This document shows, piece by piece, positions 1-9,891 of a DNA stretch of 64,000 nucleotides. This DNA is from Roseiarcus sp963832305. GTDB lineage: Bacteria > Pseudomonadota > Alphaproteobacteria > Rhizobiales > Beijerinckiaceae. The notes under the pieces were generated by a model, which was given only the letters and a program-made list of their open reading frames with translations, was not told the origin of the DNA and did no database searches. Position numbers and translations under genes: made by a program. The stretch is taken from NCBI GenBank assembly GCA_963832305.1, contig CAWHTU010000014.1, positions 124,001-188,000 on the forward strand, read 5' to 3'. The number at the start of each line of letters is the position of its first letter. Positions within the stretch are counted from its first letter, which is position 1.

Positions 1-400
1 CGACGGTCAGCGCCGAGGGCGGAGCGAGGCCGAGACCCCAGGCGAGAGCGCTCAGGATCAAGGTCGTCACGACGACCTGCGCCAGCCCGAGCCCGAAAAC
101 CAGCCGGCGGGTGCGCCGCAAGCGTTCGAACGACAGCTCGAGCCCCATCGTGAACATGAGCGCAACCACGCCGAAGGCGGCGATGCGGTCGATCGCGTCG
201 ACATTGATTGCGAGCGCATTGAGCCACGGCGCTCTCAGGGCGAGGGAGCCGAGGCCGTAGGGTCCGAGCGCGACGCCCGCGAGAAGATAGCCGAGCACCG
301 GACTGACGCGCAGGCGGAAGAACAGCGGCGCGATCACCCCCGCCGTCACCAGAAACAGCAGCGTCTCTTTGTAAACCGATAGGTCAATCGGCTCGTTCAC
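1..400 (-). CDS. CPA2-family (KefB-like) cation:proton antiporter, N-terminal part
   Basis: This is the first 133 codons of a membrane antiporter whose remainder lies beyond the left edge of the window. It would start at a GTG at 398-400. The visible protein is strongly hydrophobic and reads VNEPIDLSVYKETLLFLVTA, then an APLFFRLRVSPVLGYLLAG segment and GPYGLGSL, which is the N-terminal pattern of the monovalent cation:proton antiporter-2 family (KefB/KefC, GerN). Members exchange K+ or Na+ for protons in the inner membrane; KefB/C types also carry a C-terminal NAD-binding TrkA-N domain that cannot be seen here. The start is inferred, because no ATG lies in a better place. Which ion is moved cannot be told from this fragment. 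Confidence 0.75.
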   Translation of the reverse strand, partial: MNEPIDLSVYKETLLFLVTAGVIAPLFFRLRVSPVLGYLLAGVALGPYGLGSLALRAPWLNALAINVDAIDRIAAFGVVALMFTMGLELSFERLRRTRRLVFGLGLAQVVVTTLILSALAWGLGLAPPSALTV

Positions 401-526
401 TCAGGCTCCGTCGCGGCCGGGCGGTCGTCATTTGACCAGCCTAGTCAATTCCCGCACGAGCGCGAGCCTCGCTCAAGCGCGGCGCGGCGTGCTAAGGGCG
501 ATGGCGTCTATTTCCTGGAGAGCGCA

Positions 527-1180
527 ATGCCGCTTTATTCCCTCAACGGCGAAACGGCCTCGATCATGGCGCTTGCGCCGGTGATCCCAGTCTTGACGGT
601 GGCAAGCGTGGAGGATGGCCTCAAGCAGGCGAAGGCGCTCGTCGCCGGCGGCCTCTATGCGATCGAAGTGACGTTGCGCACGCCTCCGGCGCTGGCGGCG
701 ATCCGGGAGATCGCCAAGAGCGTGCCGGGCGCGGTCGTCGGCGCGGGCACGATCGTTGCGGTCGATCAGATTGGCGAGGCGGTCGCGGCCGGAGCGCGGT
801 TTCTGGTCAGCCCCGGCGCTCCCCCGGCGCTCGCCAAGGCCGCGGCGCAATCGCCCGTGCCGTTCCTGCCGGGCTGCGCGACGGCGTCGGAGGCCATGGC
901 GTTGCGGGAGCTCGGCTTTCGGGCGCTGAAGCTCTTTCCGGCCGAAGCCGTCGGCGGCGCGAGGCTGCTTGCATCGCTCGCCGCGCCGCTGCCTGATCTC
1001 AGCTTCTGCCCGACCGGCGGCATCGACCTTGCGAAAGCGCCCGAATACCTAAAGCTGCCGAATGTGCCCTGCGTCGGCGGCTCGTGGATGCTGCAGAAGG
1101 CGGCGCTGGCGCGCGGCGACTACCTCGCGGTCGAAGCTCTGTCGCGGGACGCGGCGGAACTCAGGCGCGCGGCCGCCTAG
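527..1180 (+). CDS. eda: 2-dehydro-3-deoxy-phosphogluconate (KDPG/KHG) aldolase
   Basis: A 217-residue class I aldolase that splits KDPG into pyruvate and glyceraldehyde 3-phosphate in the Entner-Doudoroff pathway; the family also acts on 4-hydroxy-2-oxoglutarate. Diagnostic motifs are present: AIEVTLRT (residues 45-52, with the catalytic Glu47 and phosphate-contact Arg51), GAGT (72-75), PGC near 115-117, and RALKLFPAE, in which Lys135 is the Schiff-base lysine. The length is usual for the family. A GGAGAG sits a few bases before the ATG at 527; Met14 at 566 is a possible later start closer to the normal N-terminus. The gene stands alone, with no edd neighbour in view. The closest alternative is the similar KDPGal aldolase (DgoA). 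Confidence 0.92.
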   Translation: MPLYSLNGETASIMALAPVIPVLTVASVEDGLKQAKALVAGGLYAIEVTLRTPPALAAIREIAKSVPGAVVGAGTIVAVDQIGEAVAAGARFLVSPGAPPALAKAAAQSPVPFLPGCATASEAMALRELGFRALKLFPAEAVGGARLLASLAAPLPDLSFCPTGGIDLAKAPEYLKLPNVPCVGGSWMLQKAALARGDYLAVEALSRDAAELRRAAA

Positions 1181-1182
1181 GC

Positions 1183-1485
1183 CTATGCGGCCACGGCTTG
1201 CGTCTCGGCGCGCTTCTTGGCGATCTCGCGCTTCAATTCGACGGCCGTGTCGGAGAGGTCCGACACATTCGCCTTGGCGAGGAAGTCATCGAGGCCGCCG
1301 CGATGCTCGACCGAGCGCAGCGCCGCCGCGCTGATCCTGAGCCGCACCGCGCGCTCGAGCGTATCGGAGATCAGCGTGACCTGAACGAGATTGGGCAAGA
1401 AGCGGGTGCGCGTCTTGCGGTTGGAATGGCTGACCTTGTTGCCGGATTGAACGGCCTTGCCGGTCAGCTCGCAGCGGCGTGACAT
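1183..1485 (-). CDS. rpmB: 50S ribosomal protein L28
   Basis: A 100-residue protein starting MSRRCELTGKAVQSGNKVSH, the canonical N-terminus of alphaproteobacterial bL28, a structural protein of the large ribosomal subunit. An upstream ATG would add 17 residues, but the family begins at MSRRC, so 1485 is chosen. The conserved block KTRTRFLPNLVQVTL follows, then LRISAAALRSVEHRGG. The gene ends two bases from the convergent aldolase stop, so the two transcripts run into each other without an obvious terminator. No rpmG (L33) lies next to it. The identification is firm. Confidence 0.97.
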   Translation of the reverse strand: MSRRCELTGKAVQSGNKVSHSNRKTRTRFLPNLVQVTLISDTLERAVRLRISAAALRSVEHRGGLDDFLAKANVSDLSDTAVELKREIAKKRAETQAVAA

Positions 1486-1674
1486 CGCGCTAACGTCCTT
1501 CATATGCGAAGCCTTGGACCGATGCGGCAAACACAAAGCGGGCCGCTTCAGTCAAGAAGCGCCCCGCCCGCCCCGCGGCCCTGGCTTATGGGAGCGCGGT
1601 CTATAGGGGATGGGTTTTTCGCCGTCAAGCTTGTCGCGCTCGACAGGCTGTTGTCCGGCCTCTACCCTCGTCCC

Positions 1675-2523
1675 ATGCAGCAGGGACAAGCAAGCCGCAC
1701 CGCGATCGGCGCGGCGGGACACAGAGCCGCCCACCAGCTCCTCGAGCATGGGACGATCTTCAGCGACCCGCTCGCGCTCGCCATCCTCGGGCAGGACGCC
1801 GATGAGGCGATCGCGCTTGCCAGGGAATCGCCGGAGAGGCGGCCGTTGCGCTTTTTCATCGCCATGCGCAGCCGCTTCGCCGAGGATATGGCTCGCCGCG
1901 CGATGGCTGAGGGTGTGCGGCAGATCCTCGTGCTCGGCGCGGGGCTCGACACCTTCGCCTATCGGGTGCAGGGGGCCGAGGATCTGAGGGTGTTCGAACT
2001 CGATCATCCCGCGACCCAGGCCGACAAGCGGCGCCGGCTGGCGCAAGCCGGGATCGCCGAACCGCCGCATCTCGCCTATGTCGCGCATGATTTCGAGCAG
2101 GGGCCGATGACCGCGAGCCTAAAGGCCGCCGGCTTCGACCCCGGCAAGCGGACCTTCGTGCTGTGGCTCGGGGTCACGCCCTATCTCGCGGTCGAGGCGG
2201 TGTTCGCGACGCTTGGCGAGCTTGCCTGCTGGCCGGGCGGAGCTGAGGTCGTGTTCGACTACGCCAATCCGCCCGACAAGAGGGACGCCGCGGGGCGAGA
2301 TTTTCACCAGCAGATGGCCGAGCGGGTGGCGGCGCGCGGCGAGCCCTTTCGATGCTATCTCGACACCGACGCGCTGCACGAGCGCGTGCGCGCGCTTGGC
2401 TTCGCCGAGATCGAGGACCTCGACCGCGCAGGCCTGGTCGGCCGCTACCTCCCCGACGCGGCGGTCAGCCCACGCTCAGGGCCGGGCGGCCACGTCGTGC
2501 GGCTGGCGACCGGGCTAAAATAG
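1675..2523 (+). CDS. class I SAM-dependent methyltransferase, LCMT/PPM1-like family
   Basis: A 282-residue protein of the leucine carboxyl methyltransferase-like family, whose bacterial members are mostly unstudied (often listed as TIGR00027 or class I SAM methyltransferases). The SAM-binding signature LVLGAGLDTFAYR is at about residues 86-97, followed by VFELDHP (about 106-112), the typical acidic post-I loop. FVLWLGVTPYL is the conserved strand 4/5 region. The frame is open back to 1504, but MQQGQASRTA at 1675 matches the family N-terminus and avoids an implausible basic leader. The substrate is unknown; the context gives no hint. Confidence 0.85.
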   Translation: MQQGQASRTAIGAAGHRAAHQLLEHGTIFSDPLALAILGQDADEAIALARESPERRPLRFFIAMRSRFAEDMARRAMAEGVRQILVLGAGLDTFAYRVQGAEDLRVFELDHPATQADKRRRLAQAGIAEPPHLAYVAHDFEQGPMTASLKAAGFDPGKRTFVLWLGVTPYLAVEAVFATLGELACWPGGAEVVFDYANPPDKRDAAGRDFHQQMAERVAARGEPFRCYLDTDALHERVRALGFAEIEDLDRAGLVGRYLPDAAVSPRSGPGGHVVRLATGLK

Positions 2524-2755
2524 CCGGGGAGCCGTGCAATTCTGACCGTGAATTGAGTTTTTTCAACAGCTTAAGTGTCAATTTCTGTCAGTTTTTTCAG
2601 TCTGCGCGGAGCGCCGGGGCTGGCTGGCGGCGCGGGATGCGCGAGGACGGGCCCTTTCTCCTATCTGAAAAGACCCTAACTCATTTTCTGATTTTCGTCA
2701 AGGATTTGTCGCGAAACCCCGCCCGCGCCAGGGGCTGACCGGCCCGAAGGGCTGC
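2524..2755. other. intergenic region, no gene seen
   Basis: About 230 bases between the convergent methyltransferase and ftsH genes. It is more AT-rich than its flanks around 2555-2615, with runs of T near 2558 and 2593. I find no reading frame with a recognisable protein, no tRNA-like fold and no clean stem followed by a T-tract. It probably carries the 3' untranslated ends of both genes. Confidence 0.5.
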
Positions 2756-4684
2756 TCAGGTTTGCGGCTGCGGTTCGAGCCCGCCGGCCTCCGGACCAAT
2801 CGGCCTCGGCTTGCCGGTCGAGGGCACGGCGGCGCGCGGAGCGGCCGGCGGCTCCCGGTCCGTCGCCGATTCGCGCACCGGCCGCACGCCCTGCAACAGG
2901 CCGACGATCTCGTCTCCGGTCAGCGTCTCGAACTCCATCAGGCCAGACGCGAGCGTCTCGAGGTCCGTGCGCCGCTCGGTGAGAATCCGCGTCGCGGTTT
3001 CGTGCGCTTCCAGCACCAGACGCCGGACTTCCTGGTCGATGGTCTCCGCGGTCGCTTCCGAGATATTCTGCTGCCGCCCCAGCGAATAACCGAGGAACAC
3101 CTCGTCCTGGTTCTCGCCGTACATGACCGTGCCAAGCTTGTCGGAAAAGCCGAGCCGGGTCACCATCGCGCGGGCGATCTTGGTTACCTGCTGGATGTCC
3201 CCGGCCGCGCCGGACGTGACCTTGTCCTTGCCGAAGATCAGTTCCTCAGCGACGCGGCCGCCCATCGACATCGCGAGCATCGCGATGAGCTGCTCGTAAC
3301 TCTGCGAGATCTGATCGCGCTCGGGCAGCGATTGCACCATGCCAAGCGCGCGGCCGCGCGGAATGATCGTCGCCTTGTGGATCGGGGTCGAGGCCGGCAT
3401 GGAGACCGACACGAGCGCGTGGCCCGCCTCGTGAAAGGCGGTCAACCGCTTTTCGTCTTCCGTCATGATGAGCGTGCGCCGCTCAGCGCCCATCATGATC
3501 TTGTCGCGCGAATCCTCGAATTCCTGCCGGGTGACAACCCGCTTTCCCCGCCGTGCGGCGAGCAGCGCCGCCTCGTTGACAAGATTCATCAAATCCGCGC
3601 CCGAAAAGCCCGGCGTCCCGCGAGCGACCACCTTGAGGTCGACGTCGGGCCCGAGAGGGACCTTGCGGACATGGACCCTCAGGATCTTCTCGCGACCGAT
3701 GAAATCGGGGTTCGAGATCACGATCTGGCGGTCGAAGCGGCCGGGCCTCAGCAGCGCCGGGTCGAGCACGTCGGGCCGATTGGTCGCGGCGATGATGATG
3801 ATGCCTTCGTTCTGTTCGAAGCCGTCCATTTCGACGAGCAATTGATTGAGCGTCTGCTCGCGCTCGTCGTTGCCGCCGCCGAGACCGGCGCCGCGATGGC
3901 GCCCGACCGCGTCGATTTCATCAATGAAGATGATGCAGGGCGCGTTCTTCTTCGCCTGCTCGAACATGTCGCGCACCCGGCTCGCGCCGACGCCAACGAA
4001 CATTTCGACGAAGTCGGAGCCCGAAATGGTGAAGAACGGCACGTTGGCTTCGCCCGCGACCGCCCGGGCGGTCAGGGTCTTGCCGGTGCCCGGCGGCCCG
4101 ACCAGCAGCACGCCACGCGGAATGCGTCCGCCGAGCTTCTGGAACTTTTGCGGGTCGCGGAGGAATTCGACGATCTCCTGCAGGTCCTCCTTGGCCTCGT
4201 CGACGCCTGCGACGTCCTCGAACGTGACCCGCCCCTGGGCCTCGGTCAAAAGCTTGGCTTTCGACTTGCCGAATCCCATCGCCTTGCCGGCGCCGCCCTG
4301 CATCTGCCGGGTCATGTAGATCCACAAGCCCAGGAACAAGAGAACGGGCAGCACGCTGGAGACGATCGTGAGCAGCCAGTTATTGCCGTCCGACGGCGGC
4401 TTGGCGGTGATCGTCACGTCCTTCTTGTACAGCGTCTGCACCAGGCTCGGATCGCTTGGCGCATAAGTTTGGAACGATCGCCCGTCCTTCATGTGGCCGG
4501 AAATCTCGGGGCCGGCAATCGTGACGTCGCGGATGTTGCCGGCGTCCGCGTCGGTCAACAGCTGGCTGAAGGTGATCTCGCTCGACGGAGCTTTCTGGCC
4601 CGGGCTCTGGAACAGCGTCACCAGCGCCAAAACCAACAAGAAAATAATCACCCACAGGGCAAAATTTCGATAGTTCGCGTTCAT
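2756..4684 (-). CDS. ftsH: ATP-dependent zinc metalloprotease FtsH
   Basis: A 642-residue inner-membrane AAA+ protease that degrades misfolded membrane proteins and regulators such as LpxC or RpoH in relatives. Order of parts: TM1 at about residues 9-25, periplasmic domain to about 100, TM2 at about 104-123, AAA domain with Walker A GPPGTGKT (196-203), pore motif FVG (about 229-231), Walker B IIFIDEID (251-258), SRH around TNRPDVLDPALLRPGRFDR, and zinc-protease motif HEAGH (418-422). The start MNANYRNFALW at 4684 is the family N-terminus; the frame is open 11 codons further up. The C-terminus is Pro-rich, as is usual in Hyphomicrobiales. The usual upstream neighbour tilS is not here. Confidence 0.98.
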   Translation of the reverse strand: MNANYRNFALWVIIFLLVLALVTLFQSPGQKAPSSEITFSQLLTDADAGNIRDVTIAGPEISGHMKDGRSFQTYAPSDPSLVQTLYKKDVTITAKPPSDGNNWLLTIVSSVLPVLLFLGLWIYMTRQMQGGAGKAMGFGKSKAKLLTEAQGRVTFEDVAGVDEAKEDLQEIVEFLRDPQKFQKLGGRIPRGVLLVGPPGTGKTLTARAVAGEANVPFFTISGSDFVEMFVGVGASRVRDMFEQAKKNAPCIIFIDEIDAVGRHRGAGLGGGNDEREQTLNQLLVEMDGFEQNEGIIIIAATNRPDVLDPALLRPGRFDRQIVISNPDFIGREKILRVHVRKVPLGPDVDLKVVARGTPGFSGADLMNLVNEAALLAARRGKRVVTRQEFEDSRDKIMMGAERRTLIMTEDEKRLTAFHEAGHALVSVSMPASTPIHKATIIPRGRALGMVQSLPERDQISQSYEQLIAMLAMSMGGRVAEELIFGKDKVTSGAAGDIQQVTKIARAMVTRLGFSDKLGTVMYGENQDEVFLGYSLGRQQNISEATAETIDQEVRRLVLEAHETATRILTERRTDLETLASGLMEFETLTGDEIVGLLQGVRPVRESATDREPPAAPRAAVPSTGKPRPIGPEAGGLEPQPQT

Positions 4685-4862
4685 AGGCTTCCTATGACGG
4701 AGGGGTCTTTTAACCATCCCCCGACCCTTCCAACCCTGTCCTTCTCAGCCCATTTAAGCGCGGCTGGGCGAATTGCCAAGAGAACAGGAATTGTCTCAAT
4801 TTCCAGTGAAGGCTCCAATTGCAGTTTTTTGGCGGCGAGAGCCATTCCCGTCGCTGCCCAGA
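4685..4862. other. intergenic region upstream of ftsH
   Basis: 178 bases between the ftsH start and the stop of the next minus-strand gene. It must contain the ftsH promoter and 5' leader on the minus strand. No recognisable sigma-32 or sigma-70 hexamers could be assigned with confidence and no hairpin stands out. Confidence 0.35.
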
Positions 4863-6558
4863 TCAGGCCGTCTTCTCCTCCATGACGCCCAATTCCTCAA
4901 TCATTTCCTTGCGCATGAGGAACTTCTGAGCCTTGCCGGTGACCGTCATCGGAAACGCATCGACGAAGCGGATATGGCGCGGCGTCTTGTAATGGGCGAT
5001 CGAGGCCCGGCAAAAGGCGATAACCTCATCCTCATTCAGCGCCCAGCCCTCCCGGCGACGGATCCAGACACAGAGCTCCTCGCCGTACCGACGATCGGGG
5101 ACTCCGAACGCCTGAACCTCGGCGACGGCCGGGTGGGTAAACAGAAACTCCTCGATCTCGCGCGGATAGATGTTCTCGCCGCCGCGAATGATCATGTCCT
5201 TGAGCCGGCCAACAATGTTGCAGTAGCCGTCCGCGTCGATTGTCGCCAGATCGCCGGTGTGCATGAACCGCGCCTCATCGATCGCGGCGGCTGTCCCCGC
5301 TGGATCGTCCCAATAGCCGCGCATGACGCTATAACCTCGGGTGAGCAACTCGCCGGGGACGCCTGGCGCGACGATCCGGCCCTCGAGGTCGACGATCTTG
5401 ACTTCGAGATGCGGCTGGATGCGGCCAACCGTCGAGACGCGCCGCTCCAGCGGATCGTCATGGGAGCTTTGGAAGCTGACCGGGCTCGTTTCAGTCATGC
5501 CGTAGGCGATCGTCACCTCGCCCATGTGCATGAGATCGACGACCTTTCGCATGACCTCGACCGGGCAGGGCGAGCCCGCCATGATTCCGGTGCGCAGGCT
5601 TCCGAGGTCAAACCGGGCGAATTCGGGATGCTCAAGCATCGCGATGAACATCGTCGGCACGCCGTGCAAGCCCGTGCATCTCTCCGCCTGCACAGCTTCA
5701 AGGGTAGCGAGCGCGTCGAAGCCTTCCGACGGGCTCACCATGCATGAGCCGTGCGTGACGCAGGCGAGATTGCCGAGCACCATGCCGAAACAGTGATAGT
5801 AAGGCACCGGAATGCACAGCCGGTCGTCGGGCGAAAGGCGCATCGCTTCGCCGATGAAATAGCCGTTGTTGACGATGTTGTGGTGGGTCAGCGTCGCGCC
5901 TTTGGGCGCGCCGGTGGTTCCCGAGGTGAACTGGATGTTGATCGGATCGTCGAACTGCAGCGACGCTTCGAAGGTCGCGAGCTCGGCCCGTTCGGCCGGC
6001 GCGGCGGGTCTGGCGACGTCGTCGAAGTTGAGCATGCCCCGCGACTTGTCGGCTCCGAGGCGGACGACGATCTCGAGCTTCGGCAGGCCTTTGGACGCGA
6101 GTTTGCCCGGCTGGGCCGCCTCGATCTCGGGTGCGCAGGCGCGCAGCGAGGCGAAATAGTCATTGTTCTTATGCCCGGGACTGAGGATCAGCGCCCGGCA
6201 GCCCGACTTCTTCATCGCGTATTCGAATTCGTGGCTACGGTAGGCGGGATTGATATTGACGAGGATGAGCCCGGCGAGCGCGGTCCCGAACTGCGCCACC
6301 ACCCACTCGCTGACGTTGGCCGACCAGATGCCGACCCGATCGCCCTTCTGCAAGCCCGAGGGCGTGCAGCCCGATCGCGAGGTCCTCCGAGCGACGCAGG
6401 AGTTCGGCATAGGTCCAGCGCACGCCCTGGTGGCGCGTCACCAGCGCCGGCCGATCCGGCCCTTCGAGAACCACGCGGCGCAGAAGACGGCCGATTGTTT
6501 CGCCGCTGAGCGGCGTCGGGGAGGCGCCGTGGACATAGGACTGGGTGATTGGCGTCAT
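4863..6558 (-). pseudogene. AMP-binding acyl-CoA synthetase, split by a one-base frameshift
   Basis: An ANL-superfamily fatty-acid/acyl-CoA ligase, which adenylates a carboxylic acid and transfers it to CoA. The N-terminal part (from MTPITQSYVHGASP at 6558) runs in one frame as far as LAIGLHALGL; the rest continues in another frame from LQKGDRVGIWSANVSEW. Removing one base from the CCC run at 6355-6357 joins them into 564 residues, the usual family length. The ATP motif TSGTTGAPKGATLTHHN and the YGMTETSP motif are intact, as are GEIEEFL-type hinge residues (YPREIEEFL) and the C-terminal GKAQKFLMR lysine motif. A sequencing insertion is at least as likely as a true mutation. The substrate is not known; it resembles the FadD/AcsM-type medium- or long-chain enzymes. 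Confidence 0.85.
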
Positions 6559-6625
6559 GGCGCTCGCTCCCGTTGTTCACCTGACGGCTCGATCCGCCAT
6601 CAACGGCCGTCGATTGCGCTTGTTA

Positions 6626-9202
6626 TCACAATTCGCGCAGGTAAGCCGCGGGCTTCTGGCTCAGGACCCGCCAGGCGCCGATCATGCCAAAGCCGACCGT
6701 GACCGCAAGGCCTCCGCCAGCGGCGGCGAGCGAACCCGTCCAGTCGAAGACGAAATCGAACTGCATGATCCGGGTGACGACGAGGTAGGCGGCGAGCGCG
6801 CCGGCGCCGACGCCGAACGCGGCGGTTGAAGCGCCGAGGAGCCCGTATTCGATCAGGAACATGACAATGAGGCGTCCGCGCGTGGCGCCGAGAATTTTCA
6901 AGATCGTCGCATCGGCGAGTCGAGCGCGCCGATTGGCCGCCAGCGCCCCGGCCAGCACCAGGACCGAACTCGTCAGCGCAACCCCGGTCGCAGCCCGAAT
7001 CGCCAGCGCCAGCTTGGCGACCAAAGCTTCGACGTTTTCCAGCGCCTCGCGCACCCGGATGATCGCGACCGTGGGAAAAAGGCGCGCCGCCGCGCGCAGG
7101 AGCGCGAGCTCGGCTTCCGGCCCGGCGCCGGGCGGCAGCGCCGCCGAGACGAGTTCGGTATAAGGCGCGCCCTTGAGCGTATTGGGCGAATAAACCAGCA
7201 CGAAATTGATCGCGAAGCTGCGCCAATTCACTTTCCGCAGATTCGCGACCTTGGCCGCGATATCGCGGCCGAGCACGTTGACGACGACCGTGTCGCCGAC
7301 GCGGAGCCCAAGGCCGTCCGCAACTTCCTTCTCCATCGAGACCAGCGGCGGCCCGGAATAGTCGTCCGGCCACCACTCTCCGGCCACGATCTCGGAGCCT
7401 TCCGGCGGCTTTTCCGCGAAGGTGACGCCTCGGTCGCCCTCCAAAGCCCAGGCGACATTGTCGCTTGCCTTTACTGCTTCGACCGGCGTGTCGCCTATGC
7501 GAATGAAGCGCCCCCGCATCATCGGCGTCTCGCTGATCCTGACGCCGGGGGACTCGCGTTCAAGGAAGTCCCGGAATGCGCCTGCGTCGGCGCCGCGCAC
7601 GTCGAGAAAAAAGAAGCTCGGCGTCACGCCGGGCTCGGACCGAAGCAGCTCGGCGCGCATATTCGCGTCAATCAGAGTCAGCGCGACCAGCGCCGCCAGA
7701 CCCAGGCCCAAAGACAGTACGACCGACGCGGTGAGCGCCCCCGGTCTCTCGATCGCGGAGAGGGCCATGCGCCATTCGATGGGCTGCATTTTGGGGGCGC
7801 GGCGCGCGATGAGGGCCACGCCGAGCGCGACGAGCCGCAGCGCCAGAAGGGCGGCGACGGTCGCACAAGCGACGTAAGCCGCGATCGAACGTTGCGGGCT
7901 GGTCAGAACGGCCAGCGCAATCAGCGCCGCCGCCGCCATCGCTGCGCCGGCGATATAGCGCTTGCGGGGCCATTCCTGACGCTCCTCGGCCAGATCGCGG
8001 ATCAGCATCGTCACCGGCAGGTCATGCGCTTGTCCGAGCGGCGCGATCGAGAAGGCGAGCGCGGTGAGCAGTCCGAACGCGACGCCAAGCGCGACCACGC
8101 CCGGCTCGATCGACGGCGCGAGCGGGATCGGCAACAACGATCCGAACAGCCAATCGACGGCGAACGGGATCGCCGCGCCGAGCGCCGCGCCGGCAAGCGC
8201 CCCAATCAGGGCGACTATCGAGAACTCGAGGACCGCGAGGCCCACGACGGCCGCGCCGGTCGCACCAATCGCCTTCAGTATCGCAAGGGTTGCGCGCTTG
8301 CGCTCGACGAAACCCTGCGCCGCGTTGGCGACGCCGACGCCGCCGACAACCAGCGACAACAATCCCGCCAGCGTCAGGAACTCCGCGAACCGCTCGAGAT
8401 CGCGGCTGAAGTCGGGCGAAACATTGAGACGCGAGCGCGCCTCCCACCCGGCATGCGGAAAGGCCCGCTTGGCCTCGCCGAGAAGTCCTCGGACCGCCGC
8501 TTCACCCGGCGCTTCGTCTGCCGCGCCCATGATGACCCGGGTCGTCCAGCGAACCAGCGATCCCGGCTGCACCAGTCCCGTCGCGTCGAGGGCCGCCTGC
8601 GAAATGAGGACGCGGGGGCCGAGACCCACGCCGGTCGCCAATCGGTCCGGTTCGCTGGTCAGGATGGTTCGAACCGTGAACTTTGCGTCGCCGATCCGAA
8701 TGACGTCGCCGAGCTTCAGGTTCAGCCGAGCCAGCAGCGCCTCTTCCGCCGCCGCCCCGAACGCGCCGTCCTTTTCGGACAGCGCTTCGCCGAGCGGCAT
8801 CGACGGAGACAGGACGGCTGCGCCAATACGCGGCCACGAGGGTTCGACGGCCTTGAGCTCCACGAGCGCCGCGTCGTCGTTTGGCGCTCTGGCCATGGCG
8901 CGCATGGTCGCAATCGTCGACAACGAGCCGTAACCTTCGAGAAACTGCTGCTCGGCAGCCGAGAGGCGCCGGTGAATGAGCGAGAAAGACGCGTCCCCGC
9001 CGAGGATCACTCGTCCCTCTCGCCCCAGGCCGTCGTCGAGCGCCCGAGCAAGACTTTCGACGCCGACGATCGCGGCTACGCCAAGCGCGATGCAGAGGAG
9101 AAAGATGCGCAGGCCTCCGAATCCGCCGCGCAAGTCGCGAAGCGCGAAGCGCGCCATTGGGGGGCCTGCGCGGACTCGCGGGAAACCAGCGGGCGCATTC
9201 AT
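6626..9202 (-). CDS. ybbP: YbbP-like ABC transporter permease (FtsX/MacB-type)
   Basis: An 858-residue inner-membrane protein of the FtsX/LolC permease superfamily (COG3127). After a short cytoplasmic start it has one TM (about residues 28-47), a large periplasmic region, a three-TM FtsX block around residues 240-370, a second TM cluster in the middle, another periplasmic domain and a final three-TM FtsX block near the C-terminus. The start MNAPAGFPRV at 9202 gives a 4-base ATGA overlap with the upstream ATPase stop, so the two are translationally coupled. With the ATPase and the divergent esterase tesA it reproduces the ybbA-ybbP/tesA arrangement known from E. coli. The substrate is not established; extraction of lipids or lipoproteins is the family theme. 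Confidence 0.93.
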   Translation of the reverse strand: MNAPAGFPRVRAGPPMARFALRDLRGGFGGLRIFLLCIALGVAAIVGVESLARALDDGLGREGRVILGGDASFSLIHRRLSAAEQQFLEGYGSLSTIATMRAMARAPNDDAALVELKAVEPSWPRIGAAVLSPSMPLGEALSEKDGAFGAAAEEALLARLNLKLGDVIRIGDAKFTVRTILTSEPDRLATGVGLGPRVLISQAALDATGLVQPGSLVRWTTRVIMGAADEAPGEAAVRGLLGEAKRAFPHAGWEARSRLNVSPDFSRDLERFAEFLTLAGLLSLVVGGVGVANAAQGFVERKRATLAILKAIGATGAAVVGLAVLEFSIVALIGALAGAALGAAIPFAVDWLFGSLLPIPLAPSIEPGVVALGVAFGLLTALAFSIAPLGQAHDLPVTMLIRDLAEERQEWPRKRYIAGAAMAAAALIALAVLTSPQRSIAAYVACATVAALLALRLVALGVALIARRAPKMQPIEWRMALSAIERPGALTASVVLSLGLGLAALVALTLIDANMRAELLRSEPGVTPSFFFLDVRGADAGAFRDFLERESPGVRISETPMMRGRFIRIGDTPVEAVKASDNVAWALEGDRGVTFAEKPPEGSEIVAGEWWPDDYSGPPLVSMEKEVADGLGLRVGDTVVVNVLGRDIAAKVANLRKVNWRSFAINFVLVYSPNTLKGAPYTELVSAALPPGAGPEAELALLRAAARLFPTVAIIRVREALENVEALVAKLALAIRAATGVALTSSVLVLAGALAANRRARLADATILKILGATRGRLIVMFLIEYGLLGASTAAFGVGAGALAAYLVVTRIMQFDFVFDWTGSLAAAGGGLAVTVGFGMIGAWRVLSQKPAAYLREL

Positions 9203-9891
9203 GCGGAGACGGCGGCAGGAGTTGCCTCGACTTCGCCCGAACGCATGCGGATCACGCGGTCGCACCGGGCGGCGAGGGCCGCGTCATGGGTGACAAGGGC
9301 GAGCGTCGCGCCTCGGCGCGCCGGCAAATCGAATATCAAATCGACAATTGCGCCCCCGGTCGCCTCGTCGAGATTGCCCGTCGGCTCGTCGGCGATCAGC
9401 AACGAGGGGCGCGGGCAGAGCGCGCGGGCGAGCGCGACGCGCTGCTGCTCGCCGCCGGAGAGCTGCGCGGGATAGTGACTGAGGCGGCCGCCGAGATCCA
9501 CCTGTTCGAGCTCGGCCCTGGCGCGCGCTGTCGCGTCGTAAGCGCCGGCGAGCTCGAGCGGCGCCGCTACGTTTTCGAGCGCGGTCATCGTCGGGATAAG
9601 GTGAAAGGACTGGAACACGATCCCGATGCGCTGGCCGCGAAAACGGGCCAAAGCGTCTTCATTCATTCCGCCGAGCTTGACGCCGTCGATCTCGACCTCG
9701 CCTTTGTCCGGGCGCTCGAGCCCGGCCATTATCATCAGCAGGGTCGATTTTCCCGAGCCCGAGGGGCCGACGATTCCGACCGCTTCGCCCTTGCCGATTG
9801 TCAGACCGACGCCACGCAGGATATGCACGCGAGCGGCGCCGCGACCGAGGCTGACGTCGACGCCGCGCATCGCGACTGCTGGAACAACCAT
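9199..9891 (-). CDS. ybbA: YbbA/LolD-like ABC transporter ATP-binding protein
   Basis: A 230-residue ATPase of the MacB/LolD type, the partner of the downstream permease. It shows Walker A GPSGSGKST, signature LSGGEQQR, Walker B SLLIADEPTGNLD and the H-loop LVTHD. I chose MVVPAVAMRG at 9891 because the distance to Walker A then matches YbbA; an upstream in-frame start at 9924 would place the gene inside the divergent tesA. The stop overlaps the permease start (ATGA). ATPases of this family drive MacB-type mechanotransmission across the inner membrane rather than classic uptake. Confidence 0.93.
   Translation of the reverse strand: MVVPAVAMRGVDVSLGRGAARVHILRGVGLTIGKGEAVGIVGPSGSGKSTLLMIMAGLERPDKGEVEIDGVKLGGMNEDALARFRGQRIGIVFQSFHLIPTMTALENVAAPLELAGAYDATARARAELEQVDLGGRLSHYPAQLSGGEQQRVALARALCPRPSLLIADEPTGNLDEATGGAIVDLIFDLPARRGATLALVTHDAALAARCDRVIRMRSGEVEATPAAVSA

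Noticed and set aside
2762..4885. A 707-codon open frame on the plus strand
   Set aside because: It is wholly antisense to ftsH, Arg/Asp/His-rich and without domains; a product of high GC at third positions.
7892..9475. A 527-codon open frame on the plus strand
   Set aside because: Antisense to the ybbP/ybbA genes, with a composition (Arg, Gln, Glu) of a codon shadow.
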